From: DATCMA01 sp036563645
GTDB lineage: Bacteria; Actinomycetota; Actinomycetes; Mycobacteriales; Micromonosporaceae
Direction: 5' to 3'
DNA: 64,000 nt
Assembly: GCA_036563645.1 (NCBI GenBank)
Contig: DATCMA010000014.1
Location: 28,451 to 92,450, forward strand
Below the pieces are notes generated by a model. That model was not told the DNA's origin. It did not search any database and saw only the letters and a list, made by a program, of their open reading frames with translations. Of the stretch, positions 37,958 through 46,832 are shown one piece after another; position 1 is the stretch's first letter; every line of letters begins with the position of its first letter. The position numbers were made by a program, and so were the translations under genes.

Positions 37958-38725
37958 CTAGACGCCGACCGCGTGGCGCCCGCCGTCCGCATGGATGACT
38001 TCGCCGGTCGTGGCGGGCAGCCAGTCCGACAGCACCGCGACGCAGGTGCGCGCGACGGGTTCGATGTCGGTCGCCGACCAGCCCAGCGGTGACCGCTCGT
38101 GCCATCCCCGCTCAAACTCCTCGAACCCGGGGATCCCCATGGCCGCTTGGGTCCGCAGTGGTCCCGCCGCCACGAGGTTCACGCGGATCCCGCGCGGACC
38201 GAGTTCGCGGGCGAGGTAGCGGGTGCTGGATTCCAGGGCGGCTTTGGCCACGCCCATCCAGTCGTACGCCGGCCAGGCCACTGACGCGTCGAAGTCCAGC
38301 CCGAGGACCGAGGCGCCAGGGCGTAGCAGGGGAAGGGTGGCGGTGACCAGAGCCGGCAACGAGTACGCCGAGACGCGGAGCGCGGTGGCTACGTCCGGCC
38401 AACCGCTCGCGAGGAAGTTGCCCCCGAGGCAGCTGGGTGGGGCGTACGCGATGGAGTGGAGGACGCCATCGAGGTGGGGCACGTGGGCGCCGACGCGGTC
38501 CGCGAGGCTCGCGAGGTGGTCGTCGTTAGTGACGTCCAGTTCGAGCACGGGGACGTTTCCGGGGAGCCGTCCGACGATCCGGCGTACGAGCGAGAGGCGG
38601 CCATAGCCGGTCGCCACGACGGTGGCGCCCTGTTCGAGGGCGAGTCGCGCTACTGCGAAGGCAATTGACCTGTCGGTGATGATGCCGGTAACGAGGAGGT
38701 TCTTGCTCGCTAGTAGCCCTGCCAT
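37958..38725 (-). CDS. FabI/InhA-type enoyl-ACP reductase
   Basis: A 255-residue short-chain-dehydrogenase-type enoyl reductase. LLVTGIITDRSIAFAVAR at the N terminus is the FabI NAD-binding opening, and YDWMGVAKAALE near residue 155 gives the FabI-specific Tyr-x6-Lys pair. It reduces the enoyl-ACP double bond, so the cluster makes at least partly saturated chains. Start at ATG 38725 is supported by GGGAGC eight bases upstream; 38746 is an alternative. An extra reductase beside the chromosomal FAS is typical of dedicated acyl-chain assembly. Confidence 0.87.
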   Translation of the reverse strand: MAGLLASKNLLVTGIITDRSIAFAVARLALEQGATVVATGYGRLSLVRRIVGRLPGNVPVLELDVTNDDHLASLADRVGAHVPHLDGVLHSIAYAPPSCLGGNFLASGWPDVATALRVSAYSLPALVTATLPLLRPGASVLGLDFDASVAWPAYDWMGVAKAALESSTRYLARELGPRGIRVNLVAAGPLRTQAAMGIPGFEEFERGWHERSPLGWSATDIEPVARTCVAVLSDWLPATTGEVIHADGGRHAVGV

Positions 38726-38773
38726 GGCGATGCTCCCGATTCTCAAAGCCGAAGGGCTCTCATTATTGGCCGC

Positions 38774-38789
38774 TTGACTGTAGAGTCAA
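38774..38789. promoter_or_regulatory. Inverted TTGAC/GTCAA pair before the FabI-like gene
   Basis: TTGAC (38774-38778) and GTCAA (38785-38789) face each other over six bases. The site is 49 bases upstream of the FabI-like start and 228 bases before the phosphopantetheinyl transferase start, so it could serve divergent promoters. Confidence 0.45.
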
Positions 38790-39016
38790 TGCCCGTAAAG
38801 ACGCGACCTGTGGTGACAGGACTGCTAACGGGTGATGACCGGTGTGAATCCCGCGTACCTGGTGTGACCCAACGGGGTGCAGGGTCGGTCCATTGCCACA
38901 GCACGTGGTCGAGCTATCGCCACGACCGATTGTTGTCCACTATGGACACAGCAGGCCGCACTGCTGGCCTTGCGCGAACTACTGGCAGGCACCGCAACAT
39001 GGGAGAGGACATTCAC

Positions 39017-39811
39017 ATGATGGACTGGAACGAGCCAGTGCCATCCGAGCCCGATGAGGTGCACGTCTTCCTGGGGAGGCTCGACAGATCTTTAGACCTT
39101 TACGACGTACCTTACATTGATGATAATCAAATCATCGCGTCATCGGCTGGTGGCGATCCCGCGCGAATATTCATCAGGCGTCGTATCCAGGCCGCGGTCC
39201 GTTGGTTGATCGCGCAGCTCACAGGTTGTGACAACGATGAGGTCCAGCTCTGCTTCGACTCGTATGGTCGCCCCGTCCTCGCTGATGGCACGTTTTACCT
39301 CGGCGTGAGCCGCGACGCGGATGACTTGCTGGTGGCGATCGCGCGAGCGCGCGTCGCGGCGAGTATGCACTGGGTGCCTCCGGCTTACGATGACGCGGCC
39401 CTTTCGCTATTGACGCCGTTGGAACGTCGCCTCGTCGCACGCGTCACCCCGGAGGCCCGCGCGCATGTCATCACTCGCTTATGGACACGGAAGGACGCGG
39501 CGCTGCGTCTGTGTCGGCGACGACTGCTGGGAGCCGGCCAAGTGGAGGTGCTCGTCGAGGGCGGATCGGGCACAGTGCTGGTGCCGGGAAGCAGCGGACA
39601 AGGTCACGCTACGGTCGTGGTCACCGACCTCCCGGTTATCGACAACGCGGTGGCAGCCGTGGCGACGTGGCACCGGCCTCGGGTGACTCGGCTGTGGTCG
39701 GTCTCCTACGGTAGTGCGATCGCGTGCCAGCCCTCCGCCGTGGACGGTCCAACGGAGCCACTTTCCATGAACTCGCTAAGTTCGCGCCAAATCTCCAGCG
39801 CTGGTTTGTAG
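39017..39811 (+). CDS. Sfp-type 4'-phosphopantetheinyl transferase
   Basis: A 264-residue protein that shows a divergent Sfp-type transferase pattern: the N lobe contains RRRIQAAVRWLIAQLTG and FDSYGRPVL, a degenerate middle motif LGVSRDADDLLVAIAR, and the diagnostic WTRKDAALRLCRR (W-x-x-K-E/D-A) near residue 155. It would attach phosphopantetheine to Ser39 of the cluster's ACP. Start at ATG 39017 follows GGGAGAGGA by about seven bases. Its last 106 bases overlap the convergent regulator gene. The central Mg-binding Asp-x-Glu is not clearly conserved. Confidence 0.75.
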   Translation: MMDWNEPVPSEPDEVHVFLGRLDRSLDLYDVPYIDDNQIIASSAGGDPARIFIRRRIQAAVRWLIAQLTGCDNDEVQLCFDSYGRPVLADGTFYLGVSRDADDLLVAIARARVAASMHWVPPAYDDAALSLLTPLERRLVARVTPEARAHVITRLWTRKDAALRLCRRRLLGAGQVEVLVEGGSGTVLVPGSSGQGHATVVVTDLPVIDNAVAAVATWHRPRVTRLWSVSYGSAIACQPSAVDGPTEPLSMNSLSSRQISSAGL

Positions 39812-40995
39812 GCGCCGGCCTGCTCGTAGAGCGCCGCTGCTCGCCGGTACGCGCTGGTGGCTTCGGCGGTCTGGCGTGCCGCTCCGCGGACCCGGGCCGT
39901 GGCCACGAGGAGGCCCGCCTGGTGGAGGGGCGTTACGTCGTCCGTCTCCTCCAGAGCCGCGACTTTGTCGAGAGCGCCTGAGATGTTGCCGTTGCGGAGC
40001 AGCATGAGCGCCTCAATTCCCGTCAGCAGCAGGATGTCAAGCCGCCGGCCAGCCAGTTCGAGGACCTGGCGCGCCCAGCGCAGGAGGTTGTCCGCCTCGC
40101 GCGTCGTGTCGTCCATACTCAGCCGCATCGCGGCAGCGGAGCGGCACAGCGCCGCCCAGCGACGGAGATCCACGGCGGGAGTGAGTTGTTCAAACGCGCG
40201 GTCGAGGAGGTCGAGAGCCCGTGTCGCGTGACCGCTGAGGTAGTGCGCTCCGGCGGCCGTCCACAGGATGGTGGCACGCTGCTGTCGGCACACCACGTCC
40301 GAGACGATCTTGACGAGGTCGTTGGCGACCGCTTGCGCCTGGTGGTGTTCCCCCAGCACGGCGAGCGTCGCGGTCAGCGTGAGCTGGAGCTGAATCTTCT
40401 CCGTTGATGTCGCGTCGAGGAGCTGGGCGGATTCGAGCGCTTCCTTGGCGGTCTGCGCGCTCTCCTGGAGACGACCTGCCTGGCGGGCGAGTTCGGCGAG
40501 CAAACCGGCGACACGGGCGCGCAGGTGGGCGGTGCCGGTAGTGATCGGATGATTGACCAGTTCTCGGAGGAGGGATTCGGACTGCGCGTTGTCGCCGAGT
40601 TCGATGAGCACCTCAGCGAGCAAACAACGCGCTTCCCAGGCGATGTCTTCGTGTTCGGGGTCGGAAGCCTGCTCGATGACGGCGAGCAGCTTGTCTCGGG
40701 CGGCGGCGGGATCCCCACCGGTCCGCGCACTACTGGCGGCGATGAGTTGGCCGACGAGTTGGAGCCGCCATCCCCGGCGTTGCGGCTCGCCTTCGGGAGC
40801 GGTGAGTTCCCCGAGCGGGACGCCGAGGCGGTCGGCGATGGTCCGCGCCAACTCGATGCTCGGGGTCCGCCGACCGCTTTCCACGAGCGAGATGTAACTG
40901 GCGGACATCTCAGTGCCCGCGATCTGCGCCTGGGAGAGCCCGCTGCGGCGACGAGCCTCACGGACCCGCTGGCCGAATAGAGGTTGTTCGATCAC
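39706..40995 (-). CDS. XRE-family regulator with TPR-like repeats
   Basis: A 429-residue protein with an N-terminal helix-turn-helix (residues about 5-60; SGLSQAQIAGTEMSASYISLVESGRR) and a long Ala/Leu-rich helical repeat region that reads as tetratricopeptide repeats (for example ATSAYRRAAALYEQAGAYKPAL near the end). Actinomycete regulators of this build often control secondary metabolism. GTG 40995 is preferred because GGGAGGT precedes it; an upstream start at 41052 is possible. It is the only clear pathway-type regulator inside the cluster and so the first candidate to read the TTGAC boxes. Confidence 0.85.
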   Translation of the reverse strand: MIEQPLFGQRVREARRRSGLSQAQIAGTEMSASYISLVESGRRTPSIELARTIADRLGVPLGELTAPEGEPQRRGWRLQLVGQLIAASSARTGGDPAAARDKLLAVIEQASDPEHEDIAWEARCLLAEVLIELGDNAQSESLLRELVNHPITTGTAHLRARVAGLLAELARQAGRLQESAQTAKEALESAQLLDATSTEKIQLQLTLTATLAVLGEHHQAQAVANDLVKIVSDVVCRQQRATILWTAAGAHYLSGHATRALDLLDRAFEQLTPAVDLRRWAALCRSAAAMRLSMDDTTREADNLLRWARQVLELAGRRLDILLLTGIEALMLLRNGNISGALDKVAALEETDDVTPLHQAGLLVATARVRGAARQTAEATSAYRRAAALYEQAGAYKPALEIWRELSEFMESGSVGPSTAEGWHAIALP

Positions 40996-42006
40996 GAGGA
41001 CCTCCCGGTTCGCTGCTGGTCGCGGTTGCCGCGAGGGCACTTCCATGATCACATTCGCATCAGTCGACGCGGTAGGAGGTAGGACGGATAGGCCACGAGG
41101 ACCTAGTAATAGCTGATAACGGCAATTTACTCCCCCCTAGTCAAAGGTAGGGAGTTGGACAAAGATCATTTTCGGGTAATGCTAGACGATCACGTTCTCT
41201 CCTGACATGCAGCTCTGTGAGGTTGGCATACCGTCTGCCGTACCGGTCGAGTTTCCGGCACCTTGCCCAACTCACTGCGGCGTCACAAGGAACGACCGTT
41301 GCTGTTAATTGGCATCACGTGGATGTCATGGCAGGATTGACAAACGAGACATTCGTGGCCCTCGCGGGCGAGGTATCTCGTTTCCCGTCGGACGCCGCGG
41401 CGGATTCACACCTGCATTGACACGCGTATGGCGTTCGTGACCACACGAGGCGTGACGTCGCGCTACGGGCGTGATGGCCGCGCTCGTCCGGGCACGCCGT
41501 CGACATCGCAACGGCCGATGAAGCGGGCACGACGTGATGAGGTGATCACGACGATGGGCGATGGCGTCGGGACCCGCATTCAAGTGATGATCAAGTAGAG
41601 AAGGCCCTGACGTCTGATCCGAATGGCTCTCGATTGAGGCGAGACTGATATCCGTACCTATTGGTGCGTTGGCCGCATCTCGCCGTCCGCGTGCTGGTGG
41701 CGTCGCACGTCGGCTGTCTACCGTCCCCGGATCGGTTCGAATCCGATCAGTCAGACCATCACGGGGCTGTGGTTCCCGTGCGTCGCCTGGCCCGAGCGAC
41801 CAGCCACCATCGGAGCCCTCCATCCACCTCGCGGCGGGGCAAGGCGTTCAGTAGGAGGTAGTCCCTGCCGCGCCGCTGGGACGTCGTCGGCGGCATGGGC
41901 CGTCATGGGTGATCGCTTCCCGGCGGCGGAGGCGTGAGCCGGGGGTAGGGGTGCCCGCGCGCCGGGAAGCGGGCTCGCGGTACTGGCGTTCGGATGTCGT
42001 CCGTCC
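40996..42006. other. Gene-poor stretch of about 1 kb inside the cluster
   Basis: No open frame here has actinomycete codon bias plus a ribosome site. The left part (41100-41170) is AT-richer and probably holds the regulator promoter, including facing ACTCCC/GGGAGT hexamers near 41130-41156. The rest looks non-coding; a 33-codon Cys-rich frame at 41207-41308 has no ribosome site. Confidence 0.6.
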
Positions 42007-42258
42007 TCAGGCTGCGGTCGGTTGAGTGGACTCGATGAAGGAGACGACATCGCCGATTGTCTTCAGGTCGGTGATCCGATCGTCAGGAATCTTCACCCCG
42101 AGCTTCTCCTCAGCCGCGACCATGACTTCCACCATGGACAGTGAGTCGACGTCGAGGTCCTCGACAAGCGTCTTGTCGTCGGTGACGTCCTTCGGGTCGA
42201 CACCGGCGACATCCTCCAGGATTTCGGCCAGTGCCGCGCGGATCTCATCCCGGGACAT
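42007..42258 (-). CDS. Acyl carrier protein
   Basis: An 83-residue four-helix acyl carrier protein with the phosphopantetheine motif DVDSLSMVEV; Ser39 is the attachment site. The acidic helix and EEKLGVKIPDDRITDL continuation match type-II FAS/PKS carriers. ATG start with GGGGAGTC before it. It would carry the chain for the two ketosynthases, malonyltransferase and enoyl reductase of the cluster, activated by the transferase at 39017. Confidence 0.95.
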   Translation of the reverse strand: MSRDEIRAALAEILEDVAGVDPKDVTDDKTLVEDLDVDSLSMVEVMVAAEEKLGVKIPDDRITDLKTIGDVVSFIESTQPTAA

Positions 42259-42302
42259 CGTGACTCCCCTTCTACGAGGCCTGTTAGGTCTTGTAATTAG
42301 AT

Positions 42303-42319
42303 GTGACTATATCTGTCAC
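42303..42319. promoter_or_regulatory. Inverted repeat between the ACP and exporter genes
   Basis: GTGAC and GTCAC arms with a 7-base AT-rich spacer, 45 bases before the ACP start and 81 bases before the MFS gene. Possible operator for the divergent pair; the TGAC core is shared with the TTGAC boxes elsewhere in the cluster. Confidence 0.4.
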
Positions 42320-42399
42320 TAGATGAATCCGCGCCCGTCGCGCTCCGCTTCCCGCGGGCTTCGGCTGGCGGGGACCCTCGCACGGCCAGAAGGAGGTCC

Positions 42400-43713
42400 A
42401 TGACGGCCACGGCCCCTGTGTCGGTCACCCGCGACCGCTCCGCGCGCGGACTAGGCGCGCTGGCCACCGCGTTCCTCGTGAGCCAGTTGGGCGAGGCGAT
42501 GGTGCTCGTCGCGCTGCCGTGGTTCGTCCTCCAGACCACGGGGAGCGTCACGAGCATGGGCCTGGTGGCCGCGATCGCCACGGTGTCCTCCGCGGTTGCC
42601 GGGCTGTTGGCGGGTCCGGCCACCGATCGCCTCGGTCTCAAGCGGGCGCTGGTCTGCGCCTACCTGGTCGGCGGCCTCTCCATGGCGGCAATTCCGCTGG
42701 TGTACGCGCTGGGATCGCGGGAGTTGTGGCCAATCCTGGTCCTCACCGCGGGAGCGAGCGCCTTCGACGCTCCCGCGGGGGCGGCCGTCGTCGGACTAAT
42801 CGGCCACCTGGCGCGGGCACGCAACGTGCGGCTGGAGGCGGCCAATTCCCTGTTTCAGGGGATCGGGCACCTGGTGTTCCTCGTCGGACCAGGGATCGCG
42901 GGGATTGTCGTGGCGGTGGTGGGTCCGGCCTGGCTGTTGATTCTCGACGCCGTGGCCTGTGTATTCGGAGCCGTGCTCGTCGCCGGCGGTGTGCGCGGAG
43001 TGCCGTCTGGACGCGGGGCGGGCTCCGGGGACGCGCCCGCCAGCGCTCAACCGGCACGGACCTCCTCGTGGCAGGCGCTACGGCGATTCGGCGGCCGGTA
43101 CGCGCGTGACCTCGCTGATGGACTCGCGCTGATTTGGCGTGATGGCCTGTTGCGGGCGTTGACGGTGACCACGACCGTGCTCGGCGCCCTGGACGCGGCG
43201 GTGGTCGGGGTGGTGCTCGTCGCATATGGGAAGGACGTGCTCGGCGGCGCTGCCGGGTTCGGTGGCATGGTCACCGCGTACAGCCTGGGCGCGCTGGGGG
43301 GTGCCGCGCTGTACGGCGCTATCGGCCACCGTCTGTCCCGCCGGCGGGTCTACCTCGGAGGCGGTCTCGCCATCGGCGTGGTGTACGGGCTGCTGGCGAT
43401 GACGCCGCCGCCGCCGGTGGCGGTTTTCGGAGCTATCGCCCTCGCGGGTGTGGCGGCGGCGCCACTGGACGCGGTGCGCTCCGCCGCGGTCCAAGAGCGG
43501 GTGCCGGCGTCCCTCTTCGGCCGCGTCATCGGAGCCCGATCGACGCTGAGCGCCGCGTCGGCGCCGGCGGCGATCGCGTTGCTGGCCGCGGTTGTGCCGG
43601 CTGTCGGTGTCTCCACCACGTTGGCCGCGGTCGCGGGGGTTTATGTGCTGATGATCGGTCTTTACGCGCGCAGCCGATCGTTGTGGTCCCTCGACCATCC
43701 GGCTACTAATTGA
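42400..43713 (+). CDS. MFS transporter, probable product exporter
   Basis: A 437-residue major-facilitator protein with about twelve hydrophobic segments and the loop GPATDRLGLKRALV between helices 2 and 3 that matches the MFS motif. Its type (MFS_3, macrolide-efflux-like) is common in drug export. RBS AAGGAGGT precedes ATG 42400. It is the only transporter in the cluster: class III lanthipeptides are usually exported by ABC systems, so this protein may export the finished lipopeptide and give self-resistance. Confidence 0.87.
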   Translation: MTATAPVSVTRDRSARGLGALATAFLVSQLGEAMVLVALPWFVLQTTGSVTSMGLVAAIATVSSAVAGLLAGPATDRLGLKRALVCAYLVGGLSMAAIPLVYALGSRELWPILVLTAGASAFDAPAGAAVVGLIGHLARARNVRLEAANSLFQGIGHLVFLVGPGIAGIVVAVVGPAWLLILDAVACVFGAVLVAGGVRGVPSGRGAGSGDAPASAQPARTSSWQALRRFGGRYARDLADGLALIWRDGLLRALTVTTTVLGALDAAVVGVVLVAYGKDVLGGAAGFGGMVTAYSLGALGGAALYGAIGHRLSRRRVYLGGGLAIGVVYGLLAMTPPPPVAVFGAIALAGVAAAPLDAVRSAAVQERVPASLFGRVIGARSTLSAASAPAAIALLAAVVPAVGVSTTLAAVAGVYVLMIGLYARSRSLWSLDHPATN

Positions 43714-43740
43714 CATTTCTTTATCTGAAGATTACAAAAC

Positions 43741-43773
43741 TTGACTAAGCTTGACTATCGATCAACGTTGATC
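43741..43773 (+). promoter_or_regulatory. TTGAC direct repeat and 14-bp palindrome before the ALDH/ThDP operon
   Basis: TTGAC at 43741-43745 and 43751-43755 (period 10, sharing the wording TTGACTAAGCTTGAC with TTGACTCAGCTTGAC at 50082), followed by the perfect palindrome GATCAACGTTGATC at 43760-43773. It lies 97 bases upstream of the first gene of a four-gene operon. Confidence 0.55.
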
Positions 43774-43869
43774 TCACTCTTTATCTACAGGGATGGGTGT
43801 ATGGGCAACGTTGACCGGAGGGGAATGATCGATGCGAGCGTTCCAGCCTGATCGCTATGGCGGTGAGGC

Positions 43870-45138
43870 ATGACCGCTACCGCGAACTCCTCGATCACCT
43901 CCGCTGGCCACGCGCCGGCGATCAACGGCAGCGCCGTGCCCGCCCCGTTCGCCGAGCGAATGTCTGGGCTGCGCGCGGTCCGCGACCTGCTCGCTGAGGA
44001 CCCGACCCGGATTATCGAGCTCCTCACGGAGATCTCCACCTACCGCGCGACGACGTACGAAATCGAGGCGGCGATCGAGACGCTGGACGGCGCCGCCGAG
44101 GAGATTGCCCGCTACCGTCCGACCCGAGTGACGACCGTGGCGGTCTTCATGCCGTCCAACGTCATCCTCTACTCATACGTGCTCTACCTGCTGGTGCCGA
44201 GCCTGTTCGCGGAGCGACTGCTGTTCCGGCCGTCGAGCCAGGTCCACGAGCAGACTCTCGCTCTGCACCGCCTACTGGCACCGGTGCACGGTCTGGCGAT
44301 CGAACCGCGCCCCGTCAGCCAGCGCGCGTTCATGCGCGACAGCGTGGCCCCCGCCGATGTCGTGGTCTTCACCGGCACGTACCAGAACGCCGAGGCGATC
44401 CGACCGCAGCTCAGTCCCGATCAGCTCTTCCTGTACCTCGGAGCGGGCATCAACCCGTTCATCATCCTGCCGAGCGCCGACCTCGACGCGGCGACCCGGG
44501 ACGCGGTGCAGATCCGCCTTCTCAACTCCGGTCAGGATTGCCTCGCACCGGACGTCTTCTTCGTCCCCAGCCGTCACCTCGACGAGTTCATCGACCGGCT
44601 CGTGTGCGAGCTCAAGGCCCTGCGCTACGGGCCCTACACCGATCCAGACGCCGACTACGGGCCCATCTTCTACGACGGAGCCCTGGAAGCCTCCGCGTTG
44701 CACCTCGCTCGGAATCGCCAGCAGATCGTCTACGGCGGCAACGTCGACTTCCGGGATCGTCGGGTGGAGCCCTCTGTCCTCGTCAGCCCGTTTGCGGAAA
44801 AGGCACCGGTCCCGGAGTTCTTCGCACCGATCTTCAATGTCGTGGAGTACTCCGACGCGTCGGTGTTGGCCCGGACGCTCGCCACGGGGATCTACGCCGA
44901 GCGGGCACTCGGCGCGACGCTCTACGGCGCCGACGCGGAGGTCGCCGAGCTCTACGACATCCTGGCGCGGAAGCACACCGTGACCGTCAACACCACCCTT
45001 TTCGCAATCGACGATGGCAACGCCCCATTCGGCGGTTACGGCCCGATGGCGAACTACATCAGTCGAGGCGGTCGACTCTTTCCAGAACCGGTGCTGATTT
45101 CCAAGGCCGTCGCCGACCACATCGGAGCATCTGAATGA
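43870..45138 (+). CDS. Aldehyde-dehydrogenase-fold protein lacking the general-base Glu
   Basis: A 422-residue ALDH-superfamily protein. The nucleophile is Cys224 in SGQDCLAPD, the cofactor-domain segment is VVFTGTYQNAEAI near residue 160, and FFAPIFNVVEY near 317 is the usual C-terminal part. In place of the canonical ELGGK around the catalytic Glu it reads LYLGAGINP, with Tyr189 where the Glu is expected. Loss of that base is seen in acylating ALDHs and acyl reductases, so it may interconvert an acyl thioester and aldehyde (inference). It overlaps the ThDP enzyme gene, suggesting the aldehyde is handed on. Confidence 0.8.
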   Translation: MTATANSSITSAGHAPAINGSAVPAPFAERMSGLRAVRDLLAEDPTRIIELLTEISTYRATTYEIEAAIETLDGAAEEIARYRPTRVTTVAVFMPSNVILYSYVLYLLVPSLFAERLLFRPSSQVHEQTLALHRLLAPVHGLAIEPRPVSQRAFMRDSVAPADVVVFTGTYQNAEAIRPQLSPDQLFLYLGAGINPFIILPSADLDAATRDAVQIRLLNSGQDCLAPDVFFVPSRHLDEFIDRLVCELKALRYGPYTDPDADYGPIFYDGALEASALHLARNRQQIVYGGNVDFRDRRVEPSVLVSPFAEKAPVPEFFAPIFNVVEYSDASVLARTLATGIYAERALGATLYGADAEVAELYDILARKHTVTVNTTLFAIDDGNAPFGGYGPMANYISRGGRLFPEPVLISKAVADHIGASE

Positions 45139-46832
45139 GTGTCAGCAAGGAGTATCCGACCGGCTGGTCAGCAGTTGCTGACTTCTTGGAGAAGGTCGGC
45201 GTCGACATGGTCTTCGGGCTGCCGTCCGACGACATGGATCTGCTCGCCGCCTTGGAGACCACGGCGATCCGCGTCGTGCTATGCCGTGACCAGCGGAACG
45301 CGGTGTTCATGAGCACCGGGTACGCCTTGACGTCGGGCCGGCTGTCGGTCTGCGTGGTGGGCAAAGGACCGGCGCTGACGAATACGGCGACCGGGCTGCT
45401 GGAGGCGCGCTCAGGCGGCGCGCCGGTGATTGTGATTGCCAGTGGGACGGCTACGGCGAAGCGCGGCACGGGGGCGTTCCAGGAACTTGACCAGGGGGCG
45501 GTGGTGGGCTCGCTCGTGAAGTGGGCCTACCGCGTGGAGCATCCTGATCGGCTCTGCGGGGCGTTGGAGAAAGCCGCGTTCATCGCGGTCAACGGTGCGC
45601 CCGGCCCGGTCTACCTGGAGCTGCCGGAGGACGTGGCATCCGCCCCAGTGCCCGGTCGGCGCCGCTGGCGACCGCCGGTCGCCCACCGCGTGTCGCCGGA
45701 TCCTCAGGTCCTCGGCTCGGTGCTCGCCCGGCTGCGCTCCGCGCGCCGGCCCCTCATGCTCGTCGGCGGCGGTGCGCGGTGGCGGAACGAGGATCGAGCG
45801 GTGGAGCGGCTGGCCGAGACGCTCGGGGCGGGGGTGTTCGCCACGGCGTCCGGCCGCGGCGTCGTCGACGAGGAGCACCCGCTCTTCTGCGGCCTGTCCG
45901 GGCTATACGCGGTACCACCCGCCGCCGACCTCTGGCAGCGCGCTGACCTGATCGTGGCGCTCGGCACGCGACTGGAAGAGACGGCGACCTTTGGCTGGGA
46001 CCGGCTGCCGGCGGAGACCGAGGTCGTCCAGGTGAATCTCGACGCCACCGACGTCGCCGTGGAGTGGCCCGGGCCGCTGGTCCTCGGTGACGTCGGTGCG
46101 ACGGTGGCAGCGGTGCTGCGCGCCGCGGAGCAGGAGCCGTTCACCGGTAATCCGGAGTGGGCAGCCGAGGTGCGCCGTGCCCGGGATGCGACGATGCAGG
46201 CGGCACGCCAGCGGCGCGAGGAGATGGCCAGTAGGCCCGGGGTGCACGTGGCTGAGGTGCTCGCCGCGCTGGCCGACGTGGTGCCGCCCGACTGCATTCT
46301 CGTGCAGGAAAACGGCCTGCAGGACATGTGGTCGTACTTCTATCCCTACTGGTCGTGTGGCTCCACTGGCGGATCAGTCGTGCCCAGTGAACAGACCAGC
46401 CTCGGCTTCGGCGCGGCCGCCGCGGTCGGGGTCGCGCTGGCCAGCGGAGGCCGTCCGGTCGTCGCCTTGGTCGGGGACGGCGCCTTCAACCTGTTCCGGT
46501 CCGACTTCTCCACAGCGGTCGAGGCGGGCGCCCCGGTGCTGTACGTGGTGCTCGACAACGGCGGCTACGGCTGGTTGCAGTACCAGCTCCGGCAGCGGAC
46601 TGATGGCCAGACCCGGTTCCGCTTCACCAGCGACCGCACCATAGCCGCGGACCCGACGGCAATCCACGTGTCCACCCGTGACGAGCTCGTTCCGGCCCTG
46701 CGGCGGGCCTGGGCAGCGTGTGCGGCGGGCCACCCGTCCGTGGTGACGGTGCATGTCGACCTCGACGACGTGCCACCTGGCCTTGCCCAGCTCGCCGGTG
46801 ACTTTCCGAATATGGCGGTGACTGCATCATGA
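45135..46832 (+). CDS. Thiamine-diphosphate-dependent enzyme with Glu-to-Gln change
   Basis: A 565-residue three-domain ThDP enzyme of the acetolactate synthase/benzoylformate decarboxylase family. The ThDP/Mg motif is VGDGAFN...DNGGYGW in the C domain (residues about 445-477) and the central domain is intact. In the N domain the position of the cofactor-activating Glu (R-x-E-x-x-A) reads CRDQRNAVFM: Gln53 replaces it. It could be a slow or unusual carboligase, as glyoxylate carboligase also lacks this Glu. Its overlaps with the ALDH and P450 genes place it in the acyl-chain part of the pathway, perhaps joining or trimming an aldehyde or keto acid. Confidence 0.85.
   Translation: MSVSKEYPTGWSAVADFLEKVGVDMVFGLPSDDMDLLAALETTAIRVVLCRDQRNAVFMSTGYALTSGRLSVCVVGKGPALTNTATGLLEARSGGAPVIVIASGTATAKRGTGAFQELDQGAVVGSLVKWAYRVEHPDRLCGALEKAAFIAVNGAPGPVYLELPEDVASAPVPGRRRWRPPVAHRVSPDPQVLGSVLARLRSARRPLMLVGGGARWRNEDRAVERLAETLGAGVFATASGRGVVDEEHPLFCGLSGLYAVPPAADLWQRADLIVALGTRLEETATFGWDRLPAETEVVQVNLDATDVAVEWPGPLVLGDVGATVAAVLRAAEQEPFTGNPEWAAEVRRARDATMQAARQRREEMASRPGVHVAEVLAALADVVPPDCILVQENGLQDMWSYFYPYWSCGSTGGSVVPSEQTSLGFGAAAAVGVALASGGRPVVALVGDGAFNLFRSDFSTAVEAGAPVLYVVLDNGGYGWLQYQLRQRTDGQTRFRFTSDRTIAADPTAIHVSTRDELVPALRRAWAACAAGHPSVVTVHVDLDDVPPGLAQLAGDFPNMAVTAS

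Noticed and set aside
41207..41308. A 33-codon Cys-rich frame (ends RNDRCC) in the gene-poor stretch, possibly a fourth precursor
   Set aside because: No ribosome site, no LELQ-type leader and no S-x-x-S-x-x-C core; low GC-bias support.
41326..41823. A 165-codon minus-strand frame in the gene-poor stretch
   Set aside because: No ribosome site, no domain, low-complexity Arg/Pro/Ser composition.
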